Shown: positions 41,107 to 49,381 of the stretch, in pieces
Position numbering within the stretch: position 1 is the stretch's first letter
Layout: each line of letters starts with the position of its first letter
Assembly (NCBI GenBank): GCA_913061075.1
Contig: CAJXSK010000002.1
Span: 62,001 to 126,000, forward strand
Origin: an uncultured Piscirickettsiaceae bacterium
GTDB taxonomy: Bacteria > Pseudomonadota > Gammaproteobacteria > Methylococcales > Cycloclasticaceae
Length of the DNA: 64,000 bases
Direction: 5' to 3'
The notes under the pieces: model-generated
Seen by the model: only the letters and a program-made list of their open reading frames with translations
What the model was told of the DNA's origin: nothing
Database searches by the model: none
Translations under genes and position numbers: made by a program

Positions 41107-42099
41107 ATGAGTGATTCAGCAGAAACATTAAAACCGTTAAAAACGTGGTCTCATCTTTCAAAGCAACGAAAAAGACCAAGTGAATATGAAATCGTTTCAA
41201 CTAACCTTCATTTTCACACGAACAACAAAGAGAAGCCTTTTGAAGTAGGGCAAGATGCGCAAATGAACGATTGGTACTTAAAGTACCGTAATAATAGCCC
41301 ATTAACACATGATGATTGGGATGCGTTTAGAGATCCTGAGCAGCTGGTTTATAGAACGTACAATATTCTTCAAGAAGGCCAAGAAGCTTATGTGACTGGG
41401 TTACTTAATCAGTTTAGCGAACGTGGTAATGACCAGATGATATCGAAAGAATGGGCATCTGATTTGGCGCGGTTATACACGCCTTCTCGTTACTTGTTCC
41501 ACGCGTTACAAATGTGTGCATCTTATCTTCATCAAATGTCACCAGCGAGTACGATTTCAAACTTATCAACCTACCAAGCTGCTGATCATTTACGTTGGGT
41601 AACGCACAGTGCGTACCGTACATGTGAGTTGGGTAAAACTTGGGACGATGCAGGATTTGGCAAAAACGAGCGCGAGCATTGGGAAAAAGATGCGGCTTGG
41701 CAGGGTTTTAGAGAACTGGCTGAAAAAACATTGGTGATTTGGGACTGGGCAGAAGCAACCGTTGTTTTAGAAGTGGTTCTAAAACCGGCTGTATCCGCGG
41801 CTGTACAAAAACAACTTGGTTTAGCTGGTGCTGAAAATGGCGATACATTATTGTCATTACTTAATGATGCGCAAATGCGTGATGCAGAACGTCACCAACG
41901 CCAAACCAAATCGTTGATGGAGTTTGCAATGGCCAATGAAGCCAACGCAACGACTATCCAGGGCTGGGTTGATAAATGGCAGCCATTAGCGGATAAAGCA
42001 GTAGAAGCATACTGTGCTGCGTTAACTGATTTACCAGATGCTACTGAAGAAGCGAAAGCTTATATGGCGTCTGTAAGGCAGTCATTTGGTTTAAAGTAA
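41107..42099 (+). CDS. tmoE: Toluene monooxygenase beta subunit (TmoE type)
   Basis: 330 aa, as for TmoE/TouE. It is a helical ferritin-like subunit without the full set of iron ligands, pairing with the TmoA-like subunit. Recognisable are LKTWSHLSKQRKRPSEYEIV (in pieces), the start of the fold at THDDWDAFRDPEQLVYRTYN, and RDAERHQRQTKSLM near the C-terminus. A terminator follows, so this is the end of the roughly 15-kb operon. No tmoF-like gene follows. Confidence 0.93.
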   Translation: MSDSAETLKPLKTWSHLSKQRKRPSEYEIVSTNLHFHTNNKEKPFEVGQDAQMNDWYLKYRNNSPLTHDDWDAFRDPEQLVYRTYNILQEGQEAYVTGLLNQFSERGNDQMISKEWASDLARLYTPSRYLFHALQMCASYLHQMSPASTISNLSTYQAADHLRWVTHSAYRTCELGKTWDDAGFGKNEREHWEKDAAWQGFRELAEKTLVIWDWAEATVVLEVVLKPAVSAAVQKQLGLAGAENGDTLLSLLNDAQMRDAERHQRQTKSLMEFAMANEANATTIQGWVDKWQPLADKAVEAYCAALTDLPDATEEAKAYMASVRQSFGLK

Positions 42100-42114
42100 G
42101 TTATTTATTTTAAC

Positions 42115-42150
42115 AAAAGCCGTGTAATCAACTGATTACACGGCTTTTTT
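42115..42150 (+). terminator. Terminator of the phenol/meta/tmo operon
   Basis: AGCCGTGTAATCA (42118-42130), loop AC and TGATTACACGGCT (42133-42145) form a perfect 13-bp stem, followed by TTTTTT. This is a strong rho-independent terminator. Confidence 0.95.
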
Positions 42151-42186
42151 ATCCGAACACGCATACTTAAAAAAACTTAACATTGA

Positions 42187-42192
42187 TATAAT
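42187..42192 (+). promoter_or_regulatory. Candidate -10 box before the luciferase-like gene
   Basis: A perfect TATAAT stands 32 bp before the ATG at 42225. No good -35 box lies at 16-18 nt. Following the strong terminator, a promoter is needed here. Confidence 0.4.
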
Positions 42193-42224
42193 TCTTCAAT
42201 TACCTACAAATAATTAGAGCCCTG

Positions 42225-43250
42225 ATGAGTAACTTGAAATTAAGCGTATTAGATCAATCACCTGTACATGATAATCAGCCTGAATCACACGGTTTATTTA
42301 CCACTGTAGAGTTGGCTAAAGCCTGTGATGAAGTGGGTTATCACCGTTATTGGGTAGCAGAGCATCACGATACGCCTGGCTATGCCAGCCCTTGCCCTGA
42401 GATGATGGTGAGTAATGTTGCACACGCCACAAAACGTATCCGCGTGGGCAGTGGTGGCGTCATGTTACCCCACTATGCGTCTTTTAAAGTCGCAGAAACT
42501 TTTAAAATGCTTGAAGCATTTCACCCGGGGCGTATCGATGTAGGTGTGGGCCGCGCACCCGGTGGTAACCCAATTTCTTCTGGCGCAATTTCATCACCTA
42601 GGCAAACTATTCCGCCGGAGTACTACCCAAGTCAAACACAAGATTTAATCGGCTATTTAAAAAATGGCTTACCGTCTGACCACCCTTTTTGCAACGCAAC
42701 AGTTGTACCTAAAGATGTAGCTGCCCCTCCTGTTTGGATGCTGGGTTCCAGTGATGGCAGTGCGGAAATGGCCGGTGTTTTAGGCGCAGGTTTTGTGTTG
42801 GCGTTATTTATTGGTACACACGATAGGCCACCTGAAATTATTCAACGTTATCGAAACGCCTTCCAAACAGGTGGTAGTCTTGGAAAGCCAGAAGCGATTA
42901 TTGCGGTTGCCTCTATTTGTGCGGATTCTAAAGAAGAAGCTGAATTTATCGCCGCAAGTCATACCTATTGGAAAGTACAGGCGTTTAGGCATGGCACACG
43001 GGACGCGCTGTTTTCACCAGAAGTTGTGATGGATAAGAAGAAACAGTTATCGTTGTCGGATCAAGCCTATTATGATGAAACGTTGGCAACAATGGTGACG
43101 GGTACGCCAGAACAGTGTCAGTCTCGCTTGGAGAAAATAGCCGATTTATATAAAGTGGATGAATTGATGATTGTGAATGTTACCCATTCATTTGCTCCAC
43201 GAATTGAGTCATACAAAAAATTAGCAGCACAATTTAATCTAAATAACTAA
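42225..43250 (+). CDS. Luciferase-like (LLM-class, MsnO8-type) flavin oxidoreductase
   Basis: 341 aa TIM-barrel protein of the bacterial luciferase-like monooxygenase superfamily. MsnO8-type marks are LSVLDQSPV at the start, YWVAEHHDTPGYASPCPE, VGSGGVMLPHYASFKVAE and GRIDVGVGRAPGG. Relatives use FMNH2 or F420; most of this subgroup has no known substrate. It precedes the dmpD-type hydrolase by 14 bp. The gene pair lies just outside the terminator of the aromatic operon, so a link to aromatic metabolism is likely but unproven. Confidence 0.83.
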   Translation: MSNLKLSVLDQSPVHDNQPESHGLFTTVELAKACDEVGYHRYWVAEHHDTPGYASPCPEMMVSNVAHATKRIRVGSGGVMLPHYASFKVAETFKMLEAFHPGRIDVGVGRAPGGNPISSGAISSPRQTIPPEYYPSQTQDLIGYLKNGLPSDHPFCNATVVPKDVAAPPVWMLGSSDGSAEMAGVLGAGFVLALFIGTHDRPPEIIQRYRNAFQTGGSLGKPEAIIAVASICADSKEEAEFIAASHTYWKVQAFRHGTRDALFSPEVVMDKKKQLSLSDQAYYDETLATMVTGTPEQCQSRLEKIADLYKVDELMIVNVTHSFAPRIESYKKLAAQFNLNN

Positions 43251-43264
43251 CACTGGAGATCATT

Positions 43265-44092
43265 ATGAGTAGTAATCCTGAAATAGCAAAAAGCATACAA
43301 ACAGGCGCGTTTAAAACCAATTACCACGATGTAGGCGAAGGCGATCCGGTTTTCATGATTCATGGTTCAGGCCCTGGCGTGACAGCATGGGCAAACTGGC
43401 GTTTGGTGATTCCTGAATTAGCAAAACATCACCGTGTGATTGCACCCGATATGGCAGGTTTTGGTTTTACAGAACGGCTTGATGATTATGAATACACGAT
43501 GGAAAACTGGGTACAGCACGCCATTGATTTAATGGACGCGTTGGGAATCGAAAAAGCGCACCTTGTCGGTAATTCATTTGGCGGTGGTTTAGCCATTGCA
43601 TTGGCGATCAAACACCCAGAACGTGTTAATCGCCTATTATTAATGGGTGCGGCAGGTGTTAGTTTTGAATTAACGCCAGGCTTAGATGAAGTATGGGGCT
43701 ATGAACCATCAGTTGCTAATATGCGCAAAATGATGGATTTATTTGCCTATAACCGTAACTTGGTGACAGACGAACTGGCTGAATTGCGTTACAAAGCGAG
43801 TATTCAACCAGGGTTCCAAGAATCCTTTAGTGCGATGTTCCCTGCACCACGCCAGCGTTGGGTAGAAGCGTTGGCTAGTGACCCTGAAGACATTAAAAAA
43901 ATTCAGCACGAAACACTAATGGTTCATGGACGTGAAGACATAGTCGTGCCACCGATCACATCAACAACGTTATTTGATTTGATCCCTAACTCACAGTTAC
44001 ACATGTTTGGTTGCTGTGGGCATTGGACACAAATTGAACATAACGCGCGATTCATTGAATTGGCGTTAGACTTTTTTGCTGAAGAAAAATAA
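43265..44092 (+). CDS. dmpD: 2-Hydroxymuconic semialdehyde hydrolase-type alpha/beta hydrolase
   Basis: 275 aa, the size and sequence pattern of DmpD/XylF/TodF. The oxyanion region HGSGPGVTAWANWR is the hallmark of meta-cleavage product hydrolases. The catalytic triad is Ser104 (GNSFGG), Asp in GREDIVVPP and His in CGHWTQIEH. It hydrolyses ring-fission ketones and semialdehydes to 2-hydroxypenta-2,4-dienoate and a carboxylic acid, the route needed for 3-methylcatechol products. In the dmp operon this gene sits between dmpC and dmpE; here it has been displaced beyond the operon terminator. AACACTGGAG precedes the ATG. Confidence 0.9.
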   Translation: MSSNPEIAKSIQTGAFKTNYHDVGEGDPVFMIHGSGPGVTAWANWRLVIPELAKHHRVIAPDMAGFGFTERLDDYEYTMENWVQHAIDLMDALGIEKAHLVGNSFGGGLAIALAIKHPERVNRLLLMGAAGVSFELTPGLDEVWGYEPSVANMRKMMDLFAYNRNLVTDELAELRYKASIQPGFQESFSAMFPAPRQRWVEALASDPEDIKKIQHETLMVHGREDIVVPPITSTTLFDLIPNSQLHMFGCCGHWTQIEHNARFIELALDFFAEEK

Positions 44093-44106
44093 AGCAAGGT
44101 AGAACA

Positions 44107-45066
44107 TTGAAATTTGCTGTTATTGGTGCGGGCGGTATAGGTTGTTACTATGCTGCCCGTTTATTAAATGCGGGTAATGACGTTGCCCTAATTGCCCGTG
44201 GTAAGCATTTGCAAGCGATGCAAGAGAATGGCTTGACTGTTAAACACGCCGAGCTCAATTTCAAACAGGCTGTTCAAGCATTTAGTTTAGACGAATGGTT
44301 TGATCAAACGCTAGTAAATCAAGTTGATGTGATTGTCGTGTGTTTAAAGGCCATGCAGACGCAGGCGTTTGCTGAACAGTTAAGCCGTTGGTTTAAACAA
44401 AGCCAAACAACGAATTTGCCTTTGGTGTTGTCTTTACAAAATGGAGTAGAAAATGAAAAATACCTCGTTGATGCCTTACCAAAAGATTTGGTACTGGGCG
44501 GGATTGCAAGGCGAATTGGCGCGCACATTATTGAACCAGGCGTGGTGGAATCGATTGGGCCAGCACAAGTTATTTTAGGTTTGTGGCCTAACCATCAAAA
44601 ATTGAATGCATCGTTATCAACAAAAATCACTGGGTTAGCCGAGTGTTTTAATGAGGCGCATATTCCAACAGAAGTAGCTGCAGATATTAATAAAGAATTG
44701 TGGCGGAAGCTAATCATCAATAATGGGGTTAACCCTTTGTGTGCATTATTAGAACTAAAAACGGGTGATGCTACACCGCGTGCAGATTTAAAGCCCTTAA
44801 TACGCAGCGCGATGGAAGAGGCGGTATTAGCGGCTAAGGCTAACGGTGTCGAGTTATCGAGACATGATTTAGAAGAAATGCTCGAGCTAATCTCAACCTT
44901 TGATTCAATTAAACCATCCATGCTGGTAGACCGCGAAAAGAATCGACCACTTGAAATTGAAGAGATATGTGGCGTGGTTATTCGTGGTTGTGAAAAGTTG
45001 GGTGGTGAAGCACCATACAATAAAACGATTTCAACATTGCTCAGTGTTCTTGTTAACAAACAATAG
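44107..45066 (+). CDS. PanE/ApbA-family ketopantoate reductase-like protein
   Basis: 319 aa, starting at TTG with AAGGTAGAACA upstream. The N-terminal NADP-binding GAGGIGCYYAARL and the catalytic Lys/Asn/Glu region (ELWRKLIINNGVNPLCALL) identify the 2-dehydropantoate 2-reductase family. The canonical enzyme makes pantoate for CoA. Several paralogues reduce other 2-oxoacids, and the position next to a meta-pathway hydrolase gene leaves that possible. The permease gene begins 2 bp after its stop. Confidence 0.82.
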   Translation: MKFAVIGAGGIGCYYAARLLNAGNDVALIARGKHLQAMQENGLTVKHAELNFKQAVQAFSLDEWFDQTLVNQVDVIVVCLKAMQTQAFAEQLSRWFKQSQTTNLPLVLSLQNGVENEKYLVDALPKDLVLGGIARRIGAHIIEPGVVESIGPAQVILGLWPNHQKLNASLSTKITGLAECFNEAHIPTEVAADINKELWRKLIINNGVNPLCALLELKTGDATPRADLKPLIRSAMEEAVLAAKANGVELSRHDLEEMLELISTFDSIKPSMLVDREKNRPLEIEEICGVVIRGCEKLGGEAPYNKTISTLLSVLVNKQ

Positions 45067-45068
45067 GC

Positions 45069-46379
45069 GTGATTAATTCTCTGAACCGTATTGCGGGTTG
45101 GCTCTTATTTACGGGGCTTGTGTTAACAATATCCAATCAATTTTTGAACGTGTCGCCGATATGGCTGGAAGGAACGTTAGTTTGGTCAGCTGGTATTATT
45201 CTGTTTTTTAAGCTCGCAGCAAAACAAAAACTAATTATCTCGGTGATAGGTGGATTTGCTCTACTGAGTTGGCTAATCGCATGGCAAACAGGCGATGCGA
45301 GCCAATTATTGGGTGCATTAACGATGAATCAATCAATGATTGTGATGTTGATGGGGGTGCAGTTTCTTCAGCTGGTCGCTATGCCTGACAGTGAAATAAA
45401 TGAAACCTTGCCGACGGGTAAAAAAGCGTTCATAAAAACGTTCTTGGGTTTGCATTTATTTGGTTCGGTTATCAATATGTCAGCGGTTATTTTAGTGGCT
45501 GATCGTTTAACGTCCGTAACCCCCTTAACAAAACAGCAGCAGGTTTTGCTGACCAGGGCGTTTACCTCAGCAGCGAGTTGGTCACCCTTTTTTGCTGCAT
45601 TTGCAGCGGCCATGGTATTCGCACCAAATGCTTCGTTAACAATCGTTATTTTGACGGGACTAGGATTGGCATGCGTGGCATTTTTAATTACTTACGCGGA
45701 TGTTATGAGGAAGAATGAGACTGCGATTGATGAATTTGTTGGCTACCCCATGCGGTTTCAAGCACTTTGGCTTCCAGCGGTATTGGCATTAACGGTGATG
45801 GTTTTTCATGAATTGATGCCGGATATTAAAGTGATATTGTTAATTGCGTTGTTAGCGGTGTTAATAAGTGGCTCTGTTTTATTTTTTCGCGCAGGATTGG
45901 TGATGGCCTCCAAACAACTATTGAGACAGGTAACGGTTGAATTGCCCAGTATGAAAAATGAAATATCTTTATTTTTAATAGCGGGTGTTTTTGGAGCTGG
46001 CTTGGCAGCGGTTTTGGATAATTTATCAATCAACGTTCCCTTTGCCGAGTTTGATGGCATTGTGGCATCGGTTGTTATGTTGACTATGTTTGTTCTGGCG
46101 CTGTTTGGCGTACACCCTATCGTGAGTATTGCGGTTATTGGGCATTGGATTAGCACGACAGAACCAAACCAAACTTTATTGGCGATGACATTTTTAATGT
46201 CTTGGGCCTTATGTGTTTCTACCAGTCCGATGTCTGGCATCAACTTGGCATTGCATGGTCGTTATGGGGTGTCGGGACGAGAGATTTTCAGCTGGAATTT
46301 ACCGTACGCTATTAAAATGTATTTAATGGCGAGTGCCGTGTTATTGCTTACTGGTTATTTTTTAGGAATTGGACAATAG
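45069..46379 (+). CDS. Polytopic inner-membrane permease of unknown specificity
   Basis: 436 aa starting at GTG, directly after the PanE-like gene (2-bp gap). About 10-12 hydrophobic segments span almost the whole chain, with a re-entrant-looking stretch around TRAFTSAASWSPFFAAFAAAM and a second copy-like region FLMSWALCVSTSPMSGINLAL near the C-terminus. Such inverted paired motifs occur in ion-transporter-superfamily carriers. I do not recognise the substrate. Coupling to the reductase gene suggests an organic acid, but this is weak evidence. Confidence 0.7.
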   Translation: MINSLNRIAGWLLFTGLVLTISNQFLNVSPIWLEGTLVWSAGIILFFKLAAKQKLIISVIGGFALLSWLIAWQTGDASQLLGALTMNQSMIVMLMGVQFLQLVAMPDSEINETLPTGKKAFIKTFLGLHLFGSVINMSAVILVADRLTSVTPLTKQQQVLLTRAFTSAASWSPFFAAFAAAMVFAPNASLTIVILTGLGLACVAFLITYADVMRKNETAIDEFVGYPMRFQALWLPAVLALTVMVFHELMPDIKVILLIALLAVLISGSVLFFRAGLVMASKQLLRQVTVELPSMKNEISLFLIAGVFGAGLAAVLDNLSINVPFAEFDGIVASVVMLTMFVLALFGVHPIVSIAVIGHWISTTEPNQTLLAMTFLMSWALCVSTSPMSGINLALHGRYGVSGREIFSWNLPYAIKMYLMASAVLLLTGYFLGIGQ

Positions 46380-46414
46380 GGATATTGAATGCGGTTATTA
46401 AGAAACTCGCTCAT

Positions 46415-46444
46415 TTGCTAAATACCCAGTATCATACGTAGTAT
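46415..46444 (+). promoter_or_regulatory. fabAB promoter with two ATAC-N3-GTAT palindromes
   Basis: TTGCTA (46415-46420) and TAGTAT (46439-46444), 18 nt apart, are plausible -35/-10 boxes. Two adjacent 11-bp palindromes, ATACCCAGTAT (46422-46432) and ATACGTAGTAT (46434-46444), fill the spacer and -10 box, where a repressor would block transcription. Confidence 0.5.
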
Positions 46445-46490
46445 TAATTAAAAGAGGCCAAGTCCTCAACATCCATAAGGAAATAGTGTT

Positions 46491-47015
46491 TTGACAGATA
46501 CCCAAAGACAGAACTCGTTTAACCAAGAAGAATTACTAAGTTGCGGACGTGGTGAATTATTTGGCCCAGGTAACGCGCAATTGCCAATGCCAAACATGTT
46601 GATGGTAGATAGAGTTACTTCTATTACTGAAGACGGTGGCGCTAATGGCAAAGGTCAAATCATTGCTGAGTTGGATATTAACCCTGACTTATGGTTTTTT
46701 GATTGTCATTTTCCTGGTGACCCAGTAATGCCAGGTTGCTTAGGCTTGGACGCGATGTGGCAATTGGTTGGCTTCTTCTTAGGTTGGAAGGGCGGGTTAG
46801 GTAAAGGTCGTGCGTTAGGTGTTGGCGAGTTGAAGTTTACTGGCCAGGTTTTACCTACGGCTAAAAAAGTAACGTATAGAATCGATTTAAAAAGAGTCAT
46901 TATGCGCAAACTTGTTATGGGTATTGCAGATGCAGTAATGGAAGTGGATGGTAAAGTGATTTACGAAGGCAAAGATTTGCGTGTAGGTTTATTTCAATCA
47001 ACTGAAAACTTCTAA
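46491..47015 (+). CDS. fabA: 3-Hydroxydecanoyl-ACP dehydratase/isomerase
   Basis: 174 aa, standard FabA size, starting at TTG with ATAAGGAAATAG upstream. The active-site His73 lies in [12 protein letters not shown] and Asp87 in [10 protein letters not shown]. It dehydrates 3-hydroxydecanoyl-ACP and isomerises the trans-2 to cis-3 double bond, starting unsaturated fatty-acid synthesis anaerobically. It pairs with fabB 13 bp downstream, the typical gammaproteobacterial arrangement. Confidence 0.95.
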   Translation: MTDTQRQNSFNQEELLSCGRGELFGPGNAQLPMPNMLMVDRVTSITEDGGANGKGQIIAELDINPDLWFFDCHFPGDPVMPGCLGLDAMWQLVGFFLGWKGGLGKGRALGVGELKFTGQVLPTAKKVTYRIDLKRVIMRKLVMGIADAVMEVDGKVIYEGKDLRVGLFQSTENF

Positions 47016-47028
47016 GTAGGAACTAAAT

Positions 47029-48246
47029 ATGAGACGTGTTGTTATTACGGGAATGGGTATTGTGTCATCACTGGGTAGTGATGCAGATGCAGTTGCTAAG
47101 TCGTTAAGAGCGGGAAAATCAGGTATTAGCTTTGTTGAAGAATACAAAGAAAAAGGGTTTCGAAGCCATGTGGCGGGTGTGCCGCAGATTGACCTTGCTG
47201 ACCATATTGACCGTAAAGCCAAACGTTTTATGGGTGATGCTGCCGGGTTTGCCTATGTATCCATGCAGCAAGCGATTGATGACGCTGGTTTAACAGAAGA
47301 AGAGGTCTCAAACCCTAAAACAGGGCTTATTATGGGTTCTGGTGGCGCATCAACTAAAAATGTTGATGATGCAATTAACTTATTAAATACAAAAGGTATT
47401 CGTCGTGTTGGGCCGTATATGGTGCCAAGAACGATGAGCAGTACTGTGTCAGCTGGGCTTGCTACACCGTACAAAATCAAAGGTGTTAATTATTCCATTA
47501 CATCAGCGTGCGCAACCAGCTCGCATTGTATTGGTAATGCGATGGAGTTGATTCAGCTCGGCAAACAAGACCGTGTGTTTGCTGGCGGTGGTGAAGAAGA
47601 ACATTGGTCATTAACGATGATGTTTGATGCCATGGGTGCGCTGTCGACTAAACGAAACGATGCGCCAGAAACAGCATCTCGTGCTTATGATGCAGATCGT
47701 GATGGTTTTGTTATTGCTGGCGGCGGCGGTGCGGTTGTTGTTGAAGCCTTAGATGTTGCGTTGGCTCGTGGCGCAAAAATTTATGCTGAACTAGTGGGCT
47801 ATGGTGCAACGTCGGATGGCTACGATATGGTAGCGCCATCAGGTGAAGGTGCAACGCGTTGTATGCAAATGGCGTTAGAAAATGTCGATTCACCGATTGA
47901 TTACATCAATGCGCATGGCACCAGTACGCCAGTGGGTGATATGGCTGAATTGAAGGCCGTTAAAGTCGTGTTTGGTGACAGTACGCCACCAATTGGCTCA
48001 ACAAAATCATTGTCAGGTCATTCATTAGGTGCGGCGGGTGTGCAAGAAGCTATTTATTGTATGTTGATGATGAAAGATAACTTCATAACAGCATCGGCAA
48101 ATATCGATAATTTGGATGAAGCGGCTGAAGGCGTGAATATCGTTCAAGAAGCGCAAACAGATGTGCAGTTGAATACGGTGATGTCGAACAGTTTTGGTTT
48201 TGGTGGAACGAATGCGACATTGGTGATGAAGCGATACGAAGCCTAG
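47029..48246 (+). CDS. fabB: 3-Oxoacyl-ACP synthase I
   Basis: 405 aa condensing enzyme. The nucleophile Cys161 sits in [12 protein letters not shown]; the two catalytic His residues are in [12 protein letters not shown] and [11 protein letters not shown]. It elongates the cis-3-decenoyl chain made by FabA. Overlap in expression with fabA is expected from the short gap. A strong bidirectional terminator follows. Confidence 0.95.
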   Translation: MRRVVITGMGIVSSLGSDADAVAKSLRAGKSGISFVEEYKEKGFRSHVAGVPQIDLADHIDRKAKRFMGDAAGFAYVSMQQAIDDAGLTEEEVSNPKTGLIMGSGGASTKNVDDAINLLNTKGIRRVGPYMVPRTMSSTVSAGLATPYKIKGVNYSITSACATSSHCIGNAMELIQLGKQDRVFAGGGEEEHWSLTMMFDAMGALSTKRNDAPETASRAYDADRDGFVIAGGGGAVVVEALDVALARGAKIYAELVGYGATSDGYDMVAPSGEGATRCMQMALENVDSPIDYINAHGTSTPVGDMAELKAVKVVFGDSTPPIGSTKSLSGHSLGAAGVQEAIYCMLMMKDNFITASANIDNLDEAAEGVNIVQEAQTDVQLNTVMSNSFGFGGTNATLVMKRYEA

Positions 48247-48260
48247 AGTTAACGTTTTAA

Positions 48261-48296
48261 ATATAAAAAAGCCGCTCAATGAGCGGCTTTTTTGTT
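48261..48296. terminator. Bidirectional terminator between fabB and the FKBP gene
   Basis: A-run, GCCGCTC (48271-48277), loop AAT and GAGCGGC (48281-48287), then TTTTTT. It serves both convergent genes. Confidence 0.93.
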
Positions 48297-48311
48297 TGGT
48301 ATGAGAATTAC

Positions 48312-48920
48312 TTACGCGGCTTTAATAGCCAATAATTCCATTTCAAAAATAAGTGTTTCGTTTGGCCCAATTGCACCACCGGCACCGTGTTCACCATAAG
48401 CTAAGTTAGATGGAATAAATACTTTCCATTTTGTACCGACTTCCATTAGCTGTAGTGCTTCTTGCCAGCCTTGAATAACACCATTAACTGGGAATGTAGC
48501 TGGTTCGCCACGTTTAATTGAACTATCAAAAACAGTACCATTGATCAAAGAACCTTCGTAGTGAACATCCACCGTGTCCGTTGCTTCTGGTTTTTTGCCA
48601 TCGCCTTGATTGAGAACAATGTACTGCATGCCGCTGTCTAGCGTTTGAACGCCTTCTTTAGTGCTATTTTCTGTTAAGAATGTAGCGCCTATTTCTGCAT
48701 TGCCGCCTTTTACTTCGCCAGCTTTTTCTTGCATATCTTTTTGAAATTGTTCAATAACAGATTGCATTTCAGCAGGGCTTAATAAGCTAGCATCGCCATT
48801 GAGTGCATGTGTAACACCTAAAACAAGTGCTTCTGTTTCTACGTCTAATTTATCTTGTTGAATGCCTGCGCCAATTTGTTGGCCCATTGTATAGCTTAGT
48901 TTTTGCTTGTCAGTTTCCAC
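48312..48920 (-). CDS. fklB: FKBP-type peptidyl-prolyl isomerase, FklB/Mip-like
   Basis: 202 aa, near E. coli FklB. The N-terminal helical dimerisation region (about 5-75, KLSYTMGQQIGAGI) is followed by the FKBP domain (about 110-200). That domain has VDVHYEGSLINGTVFDSS, GVIQGWQEALQLM and IPSNLAYGEHGAGGAIGPNETLIFEMEL in family order (given in pieces). There is no signal peptide, so it acts in the cytoplasm, helping fold proteins at proline bonds. GAGGAC lies upstream of the start. Confidence 0.9.
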   Translation of the reverse strand: METDKQKLSYTMGQQIGAGIQQDKLDVETEALVLGVTHALNGDASLLSPAEMQSVIEQFQKDMQEKAGEVKGGNAEIGATFLTENSTKEGVQTLDSGMQYIVLNQGDGKKPEATDTVDVHYEGSLINGTVFDSSIKRGEPATFPVNGVIQGWQEALQLMEVGTKWKVFIPSNLAYGEHGAGGAIGPNETLIFEMELLAIKAA

Positions 48921-49039
48921 TTTGTCCTCTTTACGGTCATAATAAAACGCAACATTCTACACGAATATCGGTATTGAGTGGTTTGACAAGAGGGTTTTCG
49001 GCGTAGAAAGTAAAAAGGGCTGGTGTGGAGAAAGACTGG

Positions 49040-49306
49040 TTATGCTTTTATATCAATAATGCTACCAATAATATCCCCGGCTGTTTGTGCAACCTTAGCG
49101 GATGCTTGAACCTGTAGTTCAGCTTGTTTTAGCTCAATAATATTGCTGGTGGTATCTTGTGTACTACTTTCATTGCTCAGCTGCTCAGCACTAGCAAGTT
49201 TAGAGCTAGCTTCGTTAGCTTGGCTGATGCCTTTATTAATGCCAATTAAGGCATTATGACTGATTGATCCAACGTCCATAATCGTAGTTAAAAATTGTTT
49301 TGACAA
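49040..49306 (-). CDS. Small helical protein resembling flagellar/motility-associated proteins
   Basis: 88 aa, no cysteines, helical and rich in Ala, Ser and Gln. The C-terminal stretch LKQAELQVQASAKVAQTAGDIIGSIIDIKA (two pieces of a heptad-like helix) resembles the C-terminal helix of flagellar axial and YjfB-type putative motility proteins. No flagellar genes lie nearby. A TATAAT-like box is present just upstream on the minus strand. Treat function as unknown. Confidence 0.55.
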   Translation of the reverse strand: MSKQFLTTIMDVGSISHNALIGINKGISQANEASSKLASAEQLSNESSTQDTTSNIIELKQAELQVQASAKVAQTAGDIIGSIIDIKA

Positions 49307-49324
49307 GTTAATTATATTAACTAA

Positions 49325-49364
49325 CCTGAGTAAGACTGTGTGCTAGTTCACGATTTTACTCAGG
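49325..49364 (-). repeat. Inverted repeat downstream of maeB
   Basis: CCTGAGTAA (49325-49333) and TTACTCAGG (49356-49364) are perfect 9-bp arms with a 22-nt loop, 18 bp beyond the maeB stop on the minus strand. A weak T-rich tail suggests a possible terminator. Confidence 0.5.
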
Positions 49365-49381
49365 GTTATGCTGATAACACC

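Noticed and set aside
45806-46243. 145-codon minus-strand frame inside the permease gene
   Set aside because: Antisense shadow of a hydrophobic coding region; no start signal or partner.
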